A DNA stretch of 64,000 nucleotides from an uncultured Acetatifactor sp. Lineage in GTDB: Bacteria > Bacillota > Clostridia > Lachnospirales > Lachnospiraceae. The DNA is taken from positions 1 through 64,000 of the forward strand of contig CAJUIA010000013.1 of assembly GCA_910586485.1 (NCBI GenBank), written 5' to 3'. The notes below the pieces were generated by a model. It had not been told where the DNA came from and did not search any database. It saw only the letters and a program-made list of their open reading frames with translations. The position numbers were made by a program, and so were the translations under genes. This document shows positions 33,714 to 41,446 of the stretch, one piece after another (position 1 is the first letter of the stretch; every line of letters begins with the position of its first letter).

Positions 33714-35433
33714 TCTTTCTGCGTCCATAGGTGGTTTGCGTAATTACAGGTTCGCTGATTTCCGGTACTTCCACTTCCTCCAGGAAGTTGAAAACGATTT
33801 TGACCTTCTGCGTCCGCTTGCCGCTGGACTTGTCCGGGGCATAGACGATGATCTGCTTGATGAACTCGTTCACGATGGTCGGTGTCAGCTCCGGGATGTC
33901 CACATACTTTTCCAGCAGGGCGAGGAACTGGTCAACATTGTCCTCCATTTCCTCACGGGTCGCAACCCAGTCCTCAAGACCGATGACCTCATTGTTAAGC
34001 GCCGCCTGCTCTGCCTCGTAGCCCTCCAGCATCTTCTGGTAACGCTCCTGGCTCAGATTGCCGAGTACCATGTCCTCATAGATACGGGTGATGAGCTTGT
34101 CAATATCCGCCAGACGCTTCTTTGCCTTTTCCAGCCGCCGCTTGTCCTCCCGGATGGACTTCTCCTGTTCCTCTCTCCGGCACATCAGCCAGTCCTCCTG
34201 GAAACCCTCCACATCGGCCCGGATATACTCCGTCACGGCCCGGATACGCTCCAGCACCACATCCCGCAGAACATCCTCCCGGATATAGTGCGCCGAACAG
34301 GTTCCCCGCCCGCTTTTGTACTTGGCGCAGACGTAGTGATCCTGTCTGCCCTCAAAGTTCTTACAGGTGGCGAAGTGGAGCTTGCTCCCGCAATCGGCGC
34401 AGACCACCAAACCGGAGAACAGTCCCTGCCGCTCCGCTTTGGTCATGCGGCGCTTGTGCTGGCGAAGCTCCTGCACCCTGTCCCACTGTTCTTTCGGCAC
34501 AATGGCCTCCTGGGTATCCGGCAAGATAAACATATCCTCTAGGGCGTTGGGGATGCGCTTCTTGAGCTTGTAGGATTTGGAGTAGGTCTTGAAATTACAG
34601 GTGCAGCCGGTGTACTCCATCCGTTCCAGGATGTTGACCACGGACTGCTCAATCCAGTGGCAGGGGCGTTCCGGCAGGGGCTTTCCCTTCTGCTGGGCAT
34701 AGAGGGCTTTGACCGTCAACACCTCGTCTGCCTCCAAGATACGGGCAATTCGGGACGGGCCTACTCCGGCAATGGTCAGGTCAAAAATACGCTTGACCAC
34801 TGGTGCGGCGTCCTCGTCCAATATCCAGTGGTTTTTGTCCTGCGGGTCGGCGCGGTAGCCGTAGGGCGGACCGCCTAAGTGCTTGCCGCTGGTTCCCTTG
34901 GCTTTCATAACGGCACGAACCTTTTTGCTGGTATCTTTGGCGTAAAAATCGTTAAAAACATTGCGAATTACGGTAAAATCGTTATCTCCTTTGGCACTGT
35001 CCACCGCATCGTTGACGGCGATGAAGCGCACATCGTAGCTCGGAAAGACGATTTCCGTAAACCTGCCGACCTGCAAATAGTCTCTGCCAAATCTGCTCAT
35101 GTCCTTAACGATCCAGGTGCCGACCAAGCCCTGCTCCACCAAGGCAAGCCCCTCCTGGACACCGGGGCGGTTGAAATTCGTCCCGGTGTACCCGTCATCT
35201 ACCAGCACCTTGGTATTCGTGAAACCGTGGGAAGCGGCGTAGCTGCTGAGGATGCTTCTCTGATTTGCAATCGAGTTTGACTCCCCATCCACTAAATCCT
35301 CGTTGCTCAAACGGCAGTACAAAATCGTGATTTTCTGCTGATCCACGTTGTTGTCTCCTTTCTTCTGTGGGTCAGCTGACAGTACCGTAGTGCATGGCTC
35401 CATTGTAACATGATCCAACTGCTTTGTCGACAT
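33706..35433 (-). CDS. Large serine recombinase (TndX/TnpX-like)
   Basis: The ATG at 35433 overlaps the upstream stop codon (TGATG) and follows GGGGG. The 575-residue protein has a resolvase domain with the nucleophile Ser43 (YCRLSNEDL), the SRFGRDYLQVG helix, a Recombinase domain (GKHLGGPPYGY to EYTGC), a zinc ribbon (CADCGSKLHF ... CSAHY), a long coiled coil and a C-terminal DUF4368-like part. This is the plan of the integrase/excisionase of Tn4451- and Tn5397-type elements. It catalyses insertion and excision of the element by cutting at a 2-base core. It sits at the left end, reading outward. Confidence 0.92.
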   Translation of the reverse strand: MSTKQLDHVTMEPCTTVLSADPQKKGDNNVDQQKITILYCRLSNEDLVDGESNSIANQRSILSSYAASHGFTNTKVLVDDGYTGTNFNRPGVQEGLALVEQGLVGTWIVKDMSRFGRDYLQVGRFTEIVFPSYDVRFIAVNDAVDSAKGDNDFTVIRNVFNDFYAKDTSKKVRAVMKAKGTSGKHLGGPPYGYRADPQDKNHWILDEDAAPVVKRIFDLTIAGVGPSRIARILEADEVLTVKALYAQQKGKPLPERPCHWIEQSVVNILERMEYTGCTCNFKTYSKSYKLKKRIPNALEDMFILPDTQEAIVPKEQWDRVQELRQHKRRMTKAERQGLFSGLVVCADCGSKLHFATCKNFEGRQDHYVCAKYKSGRGTCSAHYIREDVLRDVVLERIRAVTEYIRADVEGFQEDWLMCRREEQEKSIREDKRRLEKAKKRLADIDKLITRIYEDMVLGNLSQERYQKMLEGYEAEQAALNNEVIGLEDWVATREEMEDNVDQFLALLEKYVDIPELTPTIVNEFIKQIIVYAPDKSSGKRTQKVKIVFNFLEEVEVPEISEPVITQTTYGRRKTA

Positions 35434-35681
35434 CAAACCACCCCCTTATCCGAAAAAATCAGGCGGCGCATCATGCTGGGAAGCGGTTCGTCCCCGGCGC
35501 ACTCCGTCTCGATGACATACCGGGTGTTACCGATTTTGCGTGTTACCTTGCAGGAGAAGGGGTTTCTCAGTCCATGCTCCCTGTACCACTCCTCAACAAA
35601 ATCGGCGGGCGCTTCAAACATTGGCTCATAGCAGGCGCACAGGTCGATGGGTTCGTACACATAGTTTTCAAAATTGTTCAA
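35433..35681 (-). CDS. Small acidic protein coupled to the serine recombinase
   Basis: An 82-residue protein (start MNNFENYVYEPIDLCACYEP) with no motif I can name; it is rich in acidic and aromatic residues and has a Cys pair in the first 20 residues. Its stop codon overlaps the recombinase start, so the two are translated together. Proteins of this type sit next to the recombinase in related Clostridial elements as I remember them; a role as recombination directionality or regulatory factor is an inference from position only. Confidence 0.6.
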   Translation of the reverse strand: MNNFENYVYEPIDLCACYEPMFEAPADFVEEWYREHGLRNPFSCKVTRKIGNTRYVIETECAGDEPLPSMMRRLIFSDKGVV

Positions 35682-35718
35682 TCAAGTACCTCCATAATTC
35701 GTAGTTTACTGGGTCTGG

Positions 35719-35940
35719 TCAGGCGTCCTTGCGGCGGACCCACTGGATATCGTAGCCCAGGGCGTCGGCAAGCTGGACGGCCTCTTTGTAGCGTAGGGAT
35801 TCCCGCTGAAGCTTATTGGACAGGTTGGACACACTGTCCGACCAGCCGTACACATCGGAGAGTACGTCCACCACCTCCTGCATGGTCATCCCCTGGCGCA
35901 CAATGTACGCCTTGATCTCGTTCCTCAAATTGGATTTCAA
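35719..35940 (-). CDS. Small HTH-like regulator of the recombinase operon
   Basis: The 73-residue protein (MKSNLRNEIKAYIVRQGM) has a helix-turn-helix-like arrangement with TMQEVVDVLSDVYGWSDSVSNLSNKLQRESLRYKEAVQLADALGY, similar to LLM/DUF6471-type regulators that begin with an EIK-Y-V-QGMT pattern. It is 37 bases upstream of the small acidic gene and recombinase in the same direction, so it probably controls excision genes. The 425-base non-coding region with GTAC sites lies just upstream of it. Confidence 0.65.
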   Translation of the reverse strand: MKSNLRNEIKAYIVRQGMTMQEVVDVLSDVYGWSDSVSNLSNKLQRESLRYKEAVQLADALGYDIQWVRRKDA

Positions 35941-36068
35941 AACTTTTCCCTCACTTTCTCATAAATTTTGTTCTTTGTACCGCAAAGCCGTTTCACGGTA
36001 TAATAAAAATTTTACGGGTTGCGATTTTCGCTCAGATTTGCTATCATGAAGCCTAGGTCATAGAGGCT

Positions 36069-36180
36069 ACCTATTCACTTCACAGTTTTATGGGACACCC
36101 GCCGGAACCGTGGGAAAGACCGCTCATCCGCAAAGCGGGTACACGGTTTCGTAAATCACCAGCGGGCGTAACCTATTCAC
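36069..36180. repeat. Nested hairpin flanked by 10-bp direct repeats
   Basis: Identical copies of acctattcac at 36069-36078 and 36171-36180 flank a region with three concentric stems: acacccgc/gcgggcgt (36095-36102 and about 36162-36169, one mismatch), aaccgtg/cacggtt (36106-36112 and 36142-36148), and ccgct/agcgg (36120-36124 and 36134-36138). It lies in the non-coding DNA between primase and the small HTH gene and could be an origin, a regulatory RNA or a former insertion. Confidence 0.6.
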
Positions 36181-36289
36181 CGCTGAATGTCATTTTTCAC
36201 GAAAATCACAAGGATTGAATTGTGCCCTGGTTTTCAAGGTCAGGGCAGCGCGGGTGCCTATAAAAAGATAAAAGCGAACTCAAAACTAT

Positions 36290-36349
36290 CCGTACATCCG
36301 TACATCGGTACGGGGTCGGCCTCCCGTGTACGCCTGTACGCACGTACAG
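36290..36349. repeat. Ordered array of six GTAC sites
   Basis: GTAC occurs at 36292, 36300, 36308, 36328, 36336 and 36344: two triplets, each with 8-base spacing, with 20 bases between the inner two. The first triplet contains direct ccgtacat units, and the centre is a G/C inverted repeat (ggggtcggcctccc). The array is therefore roughly symmetric. It lies 20 bases after the primase stop codon and 350 bases upstream of the small HTH gene. It looks like a multi-site operator or iteron cluster. Confidence 0.7.
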
Positions 36350-36366
36350 ATAATTTCATTTCTTTT

Positions 36367-37686
36367 TTATAAGGCGGTCGGCTTTATCAAGACCTCGATT
36401 CCCACATAGCCCCGGCACCGCTTGCCGCTGCCGATATACACGTTGTTGGTGGCCTCCAGCTGGTATGCGTCGGCGTTCTGCGCGATGAAACCGGAAAAAC
36501 TCTTGGGGGAAAGCGGGTTCTCGGCGTTGTCCTCGCACCAGACCTTATAGGCCGCGTAGAGGTCACGGGTAGCGGACTCGCTGTCCGCCTTGAACTGGAC
36601 ATAGCCATTAGAGGTCAGGAAATCCACGATGTTGTTGGCCTCCCTGACCACGACCGAGATGTTCTCCCTGGCCCGGTCGCTGATGGTGAAGCGGTAGTTG
36701 TTCACCAGCAGGCGGTGAAGCCCATCCAGACACCAGAGAAAAATTCCCTCTCGTTCCGCAATCAGCTTGTCCGAAAGAAACGGATCGTCCGCTCTCCCTG
36801 CCGGTTTGTCCTTTGTAGTCAGCACAATCTGGCGGCGAAAGAAGCCGTCAGACCGGTCATGGAGGGCGGTCAAGGCCCCGTTGCCGAAACAGAGGAACCG
36901 CACATAAAGCTGGCTCTGGTAGCTCTGAACGCCTTTGCGCTCCATATCCATCTTGCACTCCGAGGTCACGATGGATTTGATATAGTTGGTCTTGGGCAGG
37001 GCGCTCATGTCCATATCATCGTCCACCATCAGCAGCTTGCTCTCCAGGTCGGCGCGGCTGAACCGGTTGTTCTCCACCTTCTGGATGCTGGTGGTGTTCA
37101 TGCTGTCCCCGAAGATGGAGCGCATCACCAGCCCGATCCGGCTCTTGCCCTCGCCGCCCTTGCCGATGAGCATGAGCATCTTCTGGCCCTTGGTGGTGGG
37201 GAGCAGGCAATAGCCCAGGTACTCCTGCAAGGTGGGGATGTCCTCCGGGTGGAGCAGCTCCGACAGAAAGCGCAGCCACTTCTCCGGCGGCGGCGCATCT
37301 GGGCGGTAGGCAACAGTCAGGCGGTTGTTGCAGTAGGCTTTCTCCGGCGAGAAGCGGCCATCCACAAACAGTGTGCCGTTGGCAACGTGGATACAGTCGT
37401 ACTCCAACGCTATCGGTTCTGAGTACGCCGCCATCCGCAGGGCGTTCAGAAGCTCGTCCACCTTTCTGGCGATTTTGGTTTCCAGCCACGGGCTGATCTG
37501 CTCGTAGATTTTCTGCTTCAAGCTACTCTCGTCCGCTACCAGCCCGTCCACCGTGTAGAACCGCCCCCGGATGCAGCGCATGGGGTGTTCCCGAAGGAAC
37601 GTCCGGCAGAACACCGGCTCCATGAGTTTGTAGTCCTCCGTCAGCCAGTCGGGAAAACCGGACTGCAATTCTTCATTTTCATTCAA
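36367..37686 (-). CDS. Phage/plasmid primase-helicase (P4/D5 family)
   Basis: I chose a TTG start at 37686, eight bases after GGAGGT; the ATG at 37794 lacks a ribosome binding site. The 439-residue protein has the D5_N/DUF5906 region (VANGTLFVDGRFSPEKAY), the superfamily 3 Walker A (LMLIGKGGEGKSRIG), Walker B-like LLMVDDDMDM, and the arginine-finger region GDGALTALHDRSDGFFRRQIV-like (GNGALTALHDRSDGFFRRQ). It acts as the helicase part of a replication initiator. Its presence suggests the excised circle can replicate. A primase catalytic domain is not obvious at the N-terminus. Confidence 0.85.
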   Translation of the reverse strand: MNENEELQSGFPDWLTEDYKLMEPVFCRTFLREHPMRCIRGRFYTVDGLVADESSLKQKIYEQISPWLETKIARKVDELLNALRMAAYSEPIALEYDCIHVANGTLFVDGRFSPEKAYCNNRLTVAYRPDAPPPEKWLRFLSELLHPEDIPTLQEYLGYCLLPTTKGQKMLMLIGKGGEGKSRIGLVMRSIFGDSMNTTSIQKVENNRFSRADLESKLLMVDDDMDMSALPKTNYIKSIVTSECKMDMERKGVQSYQSQLYVRFLCFGNGALTALHDRSDGFFRRQIVLTTKDKPAGRADDPFLSDKLIAEREGIFLWCLDGLHRLLVNNYRFTISDRARENISVVVREANNIVDFLTSNGYVQFKADSESATRDLYAAYKVWCEDNAENPLSPKSFSGFIAQNADAYQLEATNNVYIGSGKRCRGYVGIEVLIKPTAL

Positions 37687-37857
37687 TCTCGAATACCTCC
37701 AATCTGTAAAAATCGGGCGGTCGCTACGCCCTTCTGCTGTGGTTATGAGCAAATTTGAAAAAACCGGGCTAATGGCATGACAGCCCCGTTTCAAAAAACA
37801 TGACAGAGGGAATTTCGGTAGCGGCTTCCAAAATTCCCTCTGTCAGTGTAATAGCGA

Positions 37858-39111
37858 TCACCTCTCCATGCCGTGCCTCGTTGTGAACTGCGCCGTCCTG
37901 CGCTCCGAATCCCGCTTGGCAGCTTCGGCCTTGCCCCGTTCCAGTTTGGCAAGAACGGACTCTCTGGCCTTCTCCTTAATCTGCCTGGTGGCGGCAGACC
38001 TGACCTCCGGCTTCCGCAAAACCGCCTGCACTCTGGCAAGCACCTTTTGAGCGGCTTTGTGAATCAGCGCTTGCGCCTTTCCCAGCACCTTACCAATCAG
38101 CCCTTTCTCCGCCGGGGAATAGTGGCTCTCCGGGGACAGACACCAATCTTTGTAATCGGAGACGATCTTCTCATCCTGCAACTGTGTCTCGGCGCGGACG
38201 GCATCGGTCACAAGCTCCACAGCCTTGTCGTAGGCGATTTCAGTCACCTCATCAATCAGGGCCTCGGCATCCTCCAGCCGGAGCGACACGGCCTCTAACG
38301 CCTGTGCCTTTTCTTCAATCGCCGTCTCCTGCTCTGTAATCAATTTCTTCTGCTTCTGAATAATATAGTCGTTCTTCATCAGGTAACTGCGCCCGCGGTT
38401 GCCGGGGTCAGGTTCTTCCTCCACCGCCAGACCATGTTGTTTGCAAATATCGAACAGAATGACCCGGCAGACCGAATCGAAAACCATCTTCCGGTTGTTG
38501 GTGCGCCCCGGCTTTTTCTCAGGGTCAGGCAGCTCAAATCCGAGGGCCTCCAGCGCCTTTTCCTGCTTCGGCTCCACCTCGCCATACCGGTTCACATAGT
38601 CGAAAACATGGCGTTCATGGATATGGGGCGTGGCCTCGTCCAGATGGAGCGCCCAGTCAATGACATGGATATGTTCACCGAAGCGGCGTTCAAGCTCCAT
38701 CATAAATTCCCCGACAATTTCCAGAAGCACATCCGGGGAAACGGAGTCCTCCATCGTGCCGATCTGGTAGATGGTTTCCTCTGGGCAGAAGCGTTTGTCA
38801 GCCAGCAGATCATCCACGCTCCGGTCACGCTCAGAGTGGCGGCGTTTGGCGTTCCGCTCATGCTGGCCGTCAAGGTAATCCGAGTAGCGGTTCAGATAAA
38901 AGGCTCGCTCCACATCCGCGAAGGACACCTCAACCTCCTGCTGGGCCGGATAGGTCGCGCCCCGGAAACAGTCCCAATAGATGTTCTGAGAAATCCGCTC
39001 ACCGTCAATGTGATCTGCGTGTTCGGTATCGAAGGTTCTGTCATTGTGCGTTGATTTGTAGACGCCGCTTTTTCCGGCTCTCCCGTTGTGCCGGGTCAGC
39101 CTTTTTGCCAT
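37858..39111 (-). CDS. MobV-like relaxase
   Basis: The start at 39111 (MAKRLTRHNGRAGKSG) follows AAGGAGAGCAG; the frame upstream of it is non-coding repeat DNA. The 417-residue protein has an N-terminal relaxase domain with the metal-binding motif HLDEATPHIHE (about 155-165), preceded by the HNDR-type first motif (STHNDRTFD), and a C-terminal helical region rich in Lys, Glu and Ala. It nicks oriT and leads the DNA strand during mobilisation. A long hairpin about 95 bases upstream of the start is a candidate oriT. Confidence 0.85.
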   Translation of the reverse strand: MAKRLTRHNGRAGKSGVYKSTHNDRTFDTEHADHIDGERISQNIYWDCFRGATYPAQQEVEVSFADVERAFYLNRYSDYLDGQHERNAKRRHSERDRSVDDLLADKRFCPEETIYQIGTMEDSVSPDVLLEIVGEFMMELERRFGEHIHVIDWALHLDEATPHIHERHVFDYVNRYGEVEPKQEKALEALGFELPDPEKKPGRTNNRKMVFDSVCRVILFDICKQHGLAVEEEPDPGNRGRSYLMKNDYIIQKQKKLITEQETAIEEKAQALEAVSLRLEDAEALIDEVTEIAYDKAVELVTDAVRAETQLQDEKIVSDYKDWCLSPESHYSPAEKGLIGKVLGKAQALIHKAAQKVLARVQAVLRKPEVRSAATRQIKEKARESVLAKLERGKAEAAKRDSERRTAQFTTRHGMER

Positions 39112-39649
39112 TCTGCTCTCCTTCCTGTTTCTCGTTTTTGCTGTTCCGGGAGTGGCCAGGGGCGGCGAAGCCGCCGAATCTGAGTGCTTTGCGCCAGATA
39201 ATAACCCAGTATGGATTGACGCAAGCATCAATCCTACTGGGCCAAGGGTTTCACCCTCTGGACACCTGAGCAGGCGCTGCCGCCCTGCACCCGGCCCAAA
39301 GGTTTCACCTCTGGACACTGACCAGACGCTCACCGCTCTGGACTTGGCGCAAAGGGCTTGCCGCCCTCTGCACTCCCGCCGCTCTCCCCGACTCAGTTCC
39401 TGCCCCTGTTCTCTCAGCGGCGTTTTGTTCTCCTTGGTACGCTCCATGCGATACTTCACCAGAGAACATATCCGTTTCGGACGGTCATTCTTTTTTCAAG
39501 CTGCAATGCTGTGTGACAGAAACATCGTAGCAGAAAAAATGCCACTCTCCCGTATATCCAAGAGGTAGGAAATCCGGGGCAAAAACCGGATATTTCCACG
39601 CTCTCGGAAATGTGGTAGAATGGCAGTAATATCAGGGGAGGGCGGCGCT
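39112..39649. other. Non-coding region upstream of relaxase with repeats
   Basis: About 540 bases without a convincing gene separate the relaxase from the XRE gene at 39650. It holds a strong hairpin (39205-39241), two near-copies of a 30-base unit containing aggtttcacc and ctctggacac (from 39240 and 39293) with a third looser one from about 39345, and an inverted repeat ggaaatccgg/ccggatatttcc (about 39567-39598). Open frames here show the codon bias of shadows. It likely contains oriT and the divergent promoters. Confidence 0.55.
39205..39241. other. Candidate oriT hairpin
   Basis: Arms cccagtatggattga (39205-39219) and tcaatcctactggg (39228-39241) pair with one bulged base around an 8-base loop (cgcaagca). 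The position about 95 bases upstream of a MobV-like relaxase gene fits an oriT hairpin. A transcription terminator is less likely as no T-run follows. Confidence 0.4.
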
Positions 39650-40456
39650 ATGTACTTGACTATACAGGAAAGATTGAAGGATTTGCGGGTGGAACGGGGG
39701 CTGACGCTGAAAGAGTTGGCGGAGCAAACGGGCCTGTCCTCGTCTGCGCTGGGCAGCTATGAGTCGGACGATACCAAGGACATCAGCCACTACGCCCTTA
39801 TCAAGTTGGCGAAATTCTACGGTGTGACTGCTGACTATCTGCTGGGGTTGTCTGAAATGAAAAGTCACCCAAACGCTGATCTGGCGGACCTGCGTTTGAG
39901 TGACGGTATGATTGACGTGTTGAAAGAAGGGCGGGTGGATACTGCTCTGCTGGGGGAGTTGGTGACGCACCCGGATTTTATGAAGCTGCTGGCAGACATC
40001 AGCATCTATGTGAACGGCATCGCCGCCATGCAGATACATAATTTGAACGCCTGGGTTGAAGTAGCCCGCGCCAAAATCATTGAGGACTACCAGCCGGGAG
40101 AACAGGACATGGACGCGCTGTTGTCGGACGCCGTTCTTCTGCGGGAGAGGGACTACTTCACCAGCCGGGTCCATGAGGATATTGATGCAATTATGGAGGA
40201 CATCCGGGAGGCCCACCGAGGCCGGAATGAGAGCGGACCGGAACACTCTGCCATTTCGGACTTAAAGCAGGACTTGGAGGATGTGGCAAACTTCAAGGGC
40301 AGCCGCGCCGAGGCGTGGCTGATGATGTACTGTAAGCAGACGCAGACCCCGTACAACAAGCTGTCCGAGGAAGAAAAACATTGGCTGATGAAGATTGCCC
40401 AAAAGTCAAAGCTGGCGAAAAGTCATGTTTCGCAGAGAGGGAAGAAACGGAAATAG
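39650..40456 (+). CDS. XRE family regulator with long C-terminal domain
   Basis: The ATG at 39650 is preceded by AGGGGAGGG. The 268-residue protein has an N-terminal HTH (LKDLRVERGLTLKELAEQTGLSSSALGSYESDD, about 8-40), then KLAKFYGVTADYLLGLSEMK typical of ImmR/Xre-type repressors, and a 170-residue helical C-terminal part of unknown function. It is divergent from the relaxase, with the oriT-like region between, so it probably represses element transfer genes. It ends at a hairpin shared with the convergent small XRE gene. Confidence 0.8.
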   Translation: MYLTIQERLKDLRVERGLTLKELAEQTGLSSSALGSYESDDTKDISHYALIKLAKFYGVTADYLLGLSEMKSHPNADLADLRLSDGMIDVLKEGRVDTALLGELVTHPDFMKLLADISIYVNGIAAMQIHNLNAWVEVARAKIIEDYQPGEQDMDALLSDAVLLRERDYFTSRVHEDIDAIMEDIREAHRGRNESGPEHSAISDLKQDLEDVANFKGSRAEAWLMMYCKQTQTPYNKLSEEEKHWLMKIAQKSKLAKSHVSQRGKKRK

Positions 40457-40478
40457 AGATTTTTGCTCCGTAAATATG

Positions 40479-40519
40479 AACAGCTCTACGGTCCTGCACC
40501 CGCAGGCCGTAGAGCTGTT
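40479..40519. terminator. Bidirectional terminator between two XRE genes
   Basis: Perfect 13-base arms aacagctctacgg (40479-40491) and ccgtagagctgtt (40507-40519) with a 15-base loop. The right arm includes the stop codon of the convergent gene. A near-copy of this hairpin lies at 41371. Confidence 0.7.
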
Positions 40520-40721
40520 ATTCGTCGGGGACGTACTCTGCTATGTCCTCCAGGCGGCAGTCCAGCGCCGAACACAATTTGTTCAGCGTCTTTGTTTCCA
40601 TGTTGTCATTGGCCCGCAGACGCCGGACGGTCTTGCTGTCGATGCCGCACTTTTCCCGGAGCTGATAGGTGGAAACTCCCTTTTCTTTCATCACATCCCA
40701 CAGCTTATCAAAAATAATCAC
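40518..40721 (-). CDS. Small XRE family regulator
   Basis: I placed the start at a GTG at 40721, eight bases after AGGAGG, giving MIIFDKLWDVMKEKGVSTYQ; the ATG at 40772 lies within the operator. The 67-residue protein is a minimal Cro-like HTH: STYQLREKCGIDSKTVRRLRANDNMETKTLNKLCSALDCRLEDIAEYVPDE. It is divergent from the SLOG gene across a perfect inverted repeat with overlapping promoters, so it probably controls itself and that gene. Confidence 0.8.
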   Translation of the reverse strand: MIIFDKLWDVMKEKGVSTYQLREKCGIDSKTVRRLRANDNMETKTLNKLCSALDCRLEDIAEYVPDE

Positions 40722-40752
40722 GACCTCACCCTCCTGATTGACACCAACCAGT

Positions 40753-40795
40753 ATGGGGGTTATAATCTCCATAGTTAAGGGGATATAACCCCCAT
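40753..40795. promoter_or_regulatory. Divergent operator/promoter between XRE and SLOG genes
   Basis: Perfect 12-base arms atgggggttata (40753-40764) and tataacccccat (40784-40795) are separated by 19 bases. The left arm runs into a TATAAT (40761-40766) and the right arm holds the mirrored TTATA, so both half sites cover likely -10 boxes. Binding of the XRE product would close both promoters at once. Confidence 0.6.
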
Positions 40796-40825
40796 ATCAA
40801 AATAAAAATCAGGAGGCAGATTGCC

Positions 40826-41347
40826 ATGATTGAACGGTATTGTGCGTTCACGGGTCATCGACCGAGGAAATTTCCGTGGGGCGATAACGAGACAGATGCC
40901 CGGTGCATTGCTCTGAAAAAAGCACTTGCCAAAGAAATCACCAAGCTGGTAGATGCCGGGTACACGGACTTCCTCTCTGGTATGGCAGAGGGGACGGATG
41001 CCTGGGCAGCTCTGGCGGTGCTGGCCTTGAAAAAAGAAAATCCCGCGCTGAAACTCCACTGTGTCCTGCCCTGCGAGGGACAGGCGGACGAGTGGTCGGC
41101 TTCGGCGCGGGAACGCTATTTTTCTATCCTGGAGCAAGCGGACGAGGTCGTGTATGTGAGCAGGGAGTACCATGACGGCTGTATGCTAAAACGGAACCGC
41201 TATCTGGTCGATCACGCCGCCTGTCTGCTGGCGGTTTACAACGGCGAGTGGCGGGGCGGAACGGCGATGACAGTACGGTATGCCCAGAAGCTGGGACGGG
41301 AAATTACTATTCTCAATCCAGTTGCTCCAGAAAGATTGGAATTGTAG
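40826..41347 (+). CDS. SLOG-family protein (DUF1273/YoqJ-like)
   Basis: The 173-residue protein has the DUF1273 SLOG signatures: CAFTGHRPRKFPWG near the start, DFLSGMAEGTDAWAA, and AVYNGEWRGGTAMTVRYAQKLG near the end. SLOG Rossmann domains are thought to bind nucleotides or related ligands, and some act as sensors in phage-defence systems; for this subfamily, common on Firmicutes mobile elements, no activity is established to my knowledge. AGGAGG precedes the ATG. It is controlled by a divergent XRE gene and is followed by a terminator, so it forms its own module within the element. Confidence 0.85.
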   Translation: MIERYCAFTGHRPRKFPWGDNETDARCIALKKALAKEITKLVDAGYTDFLSGMAEGTDAWAALAVLALKKENPALKLHCVLPCEGQADEWSASARERYFSILEQADEVVYVSREYHDGCMLKRNRYLVDHAACLLAVYNGEWRGGTAMTVRYAQKLGREITILNPVAPERLEL

Positions 41348-41370
41348 CATATCTGTGATACCGAATGAAA

Positions 41371-41410
41371 ACAGCTCCACGGTCTTGCTCTCATAAGCCC
41401 GTGGAGCTGT
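41371..41410. terminator. Bidirectional terminator between SLOG and hsdS genes
   Basis: Perfect 12-base arms acagctccacgg (41371-41382) and ccgtggagctgt (41399-41410). It lies between the convergent SLOG and specificity genes and closely resembles the hairpin at 40479-40519, with single-base changes that keep the stem paired. Confidence 0.7.
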
Positions 41411-41446
41411 CATATTTCAGTCGAATCGGATACATAGAGTTGCAAT

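Noticed and set aside
39112..39459. N-terminal extension of the relaxase frame
   Set aside because: The extra 116 codons cover repeat DNA and a hairpin, are Arg/Gly/Ser-rich, and a good ribosome binding site exists at the internal ATG at 39111.
39086..39568. 160-codon plus-strand frame over the candidate oriT region
   Set aside because: No ribosome binding site, repeat-derived composition, and overlap with the relaxase start.
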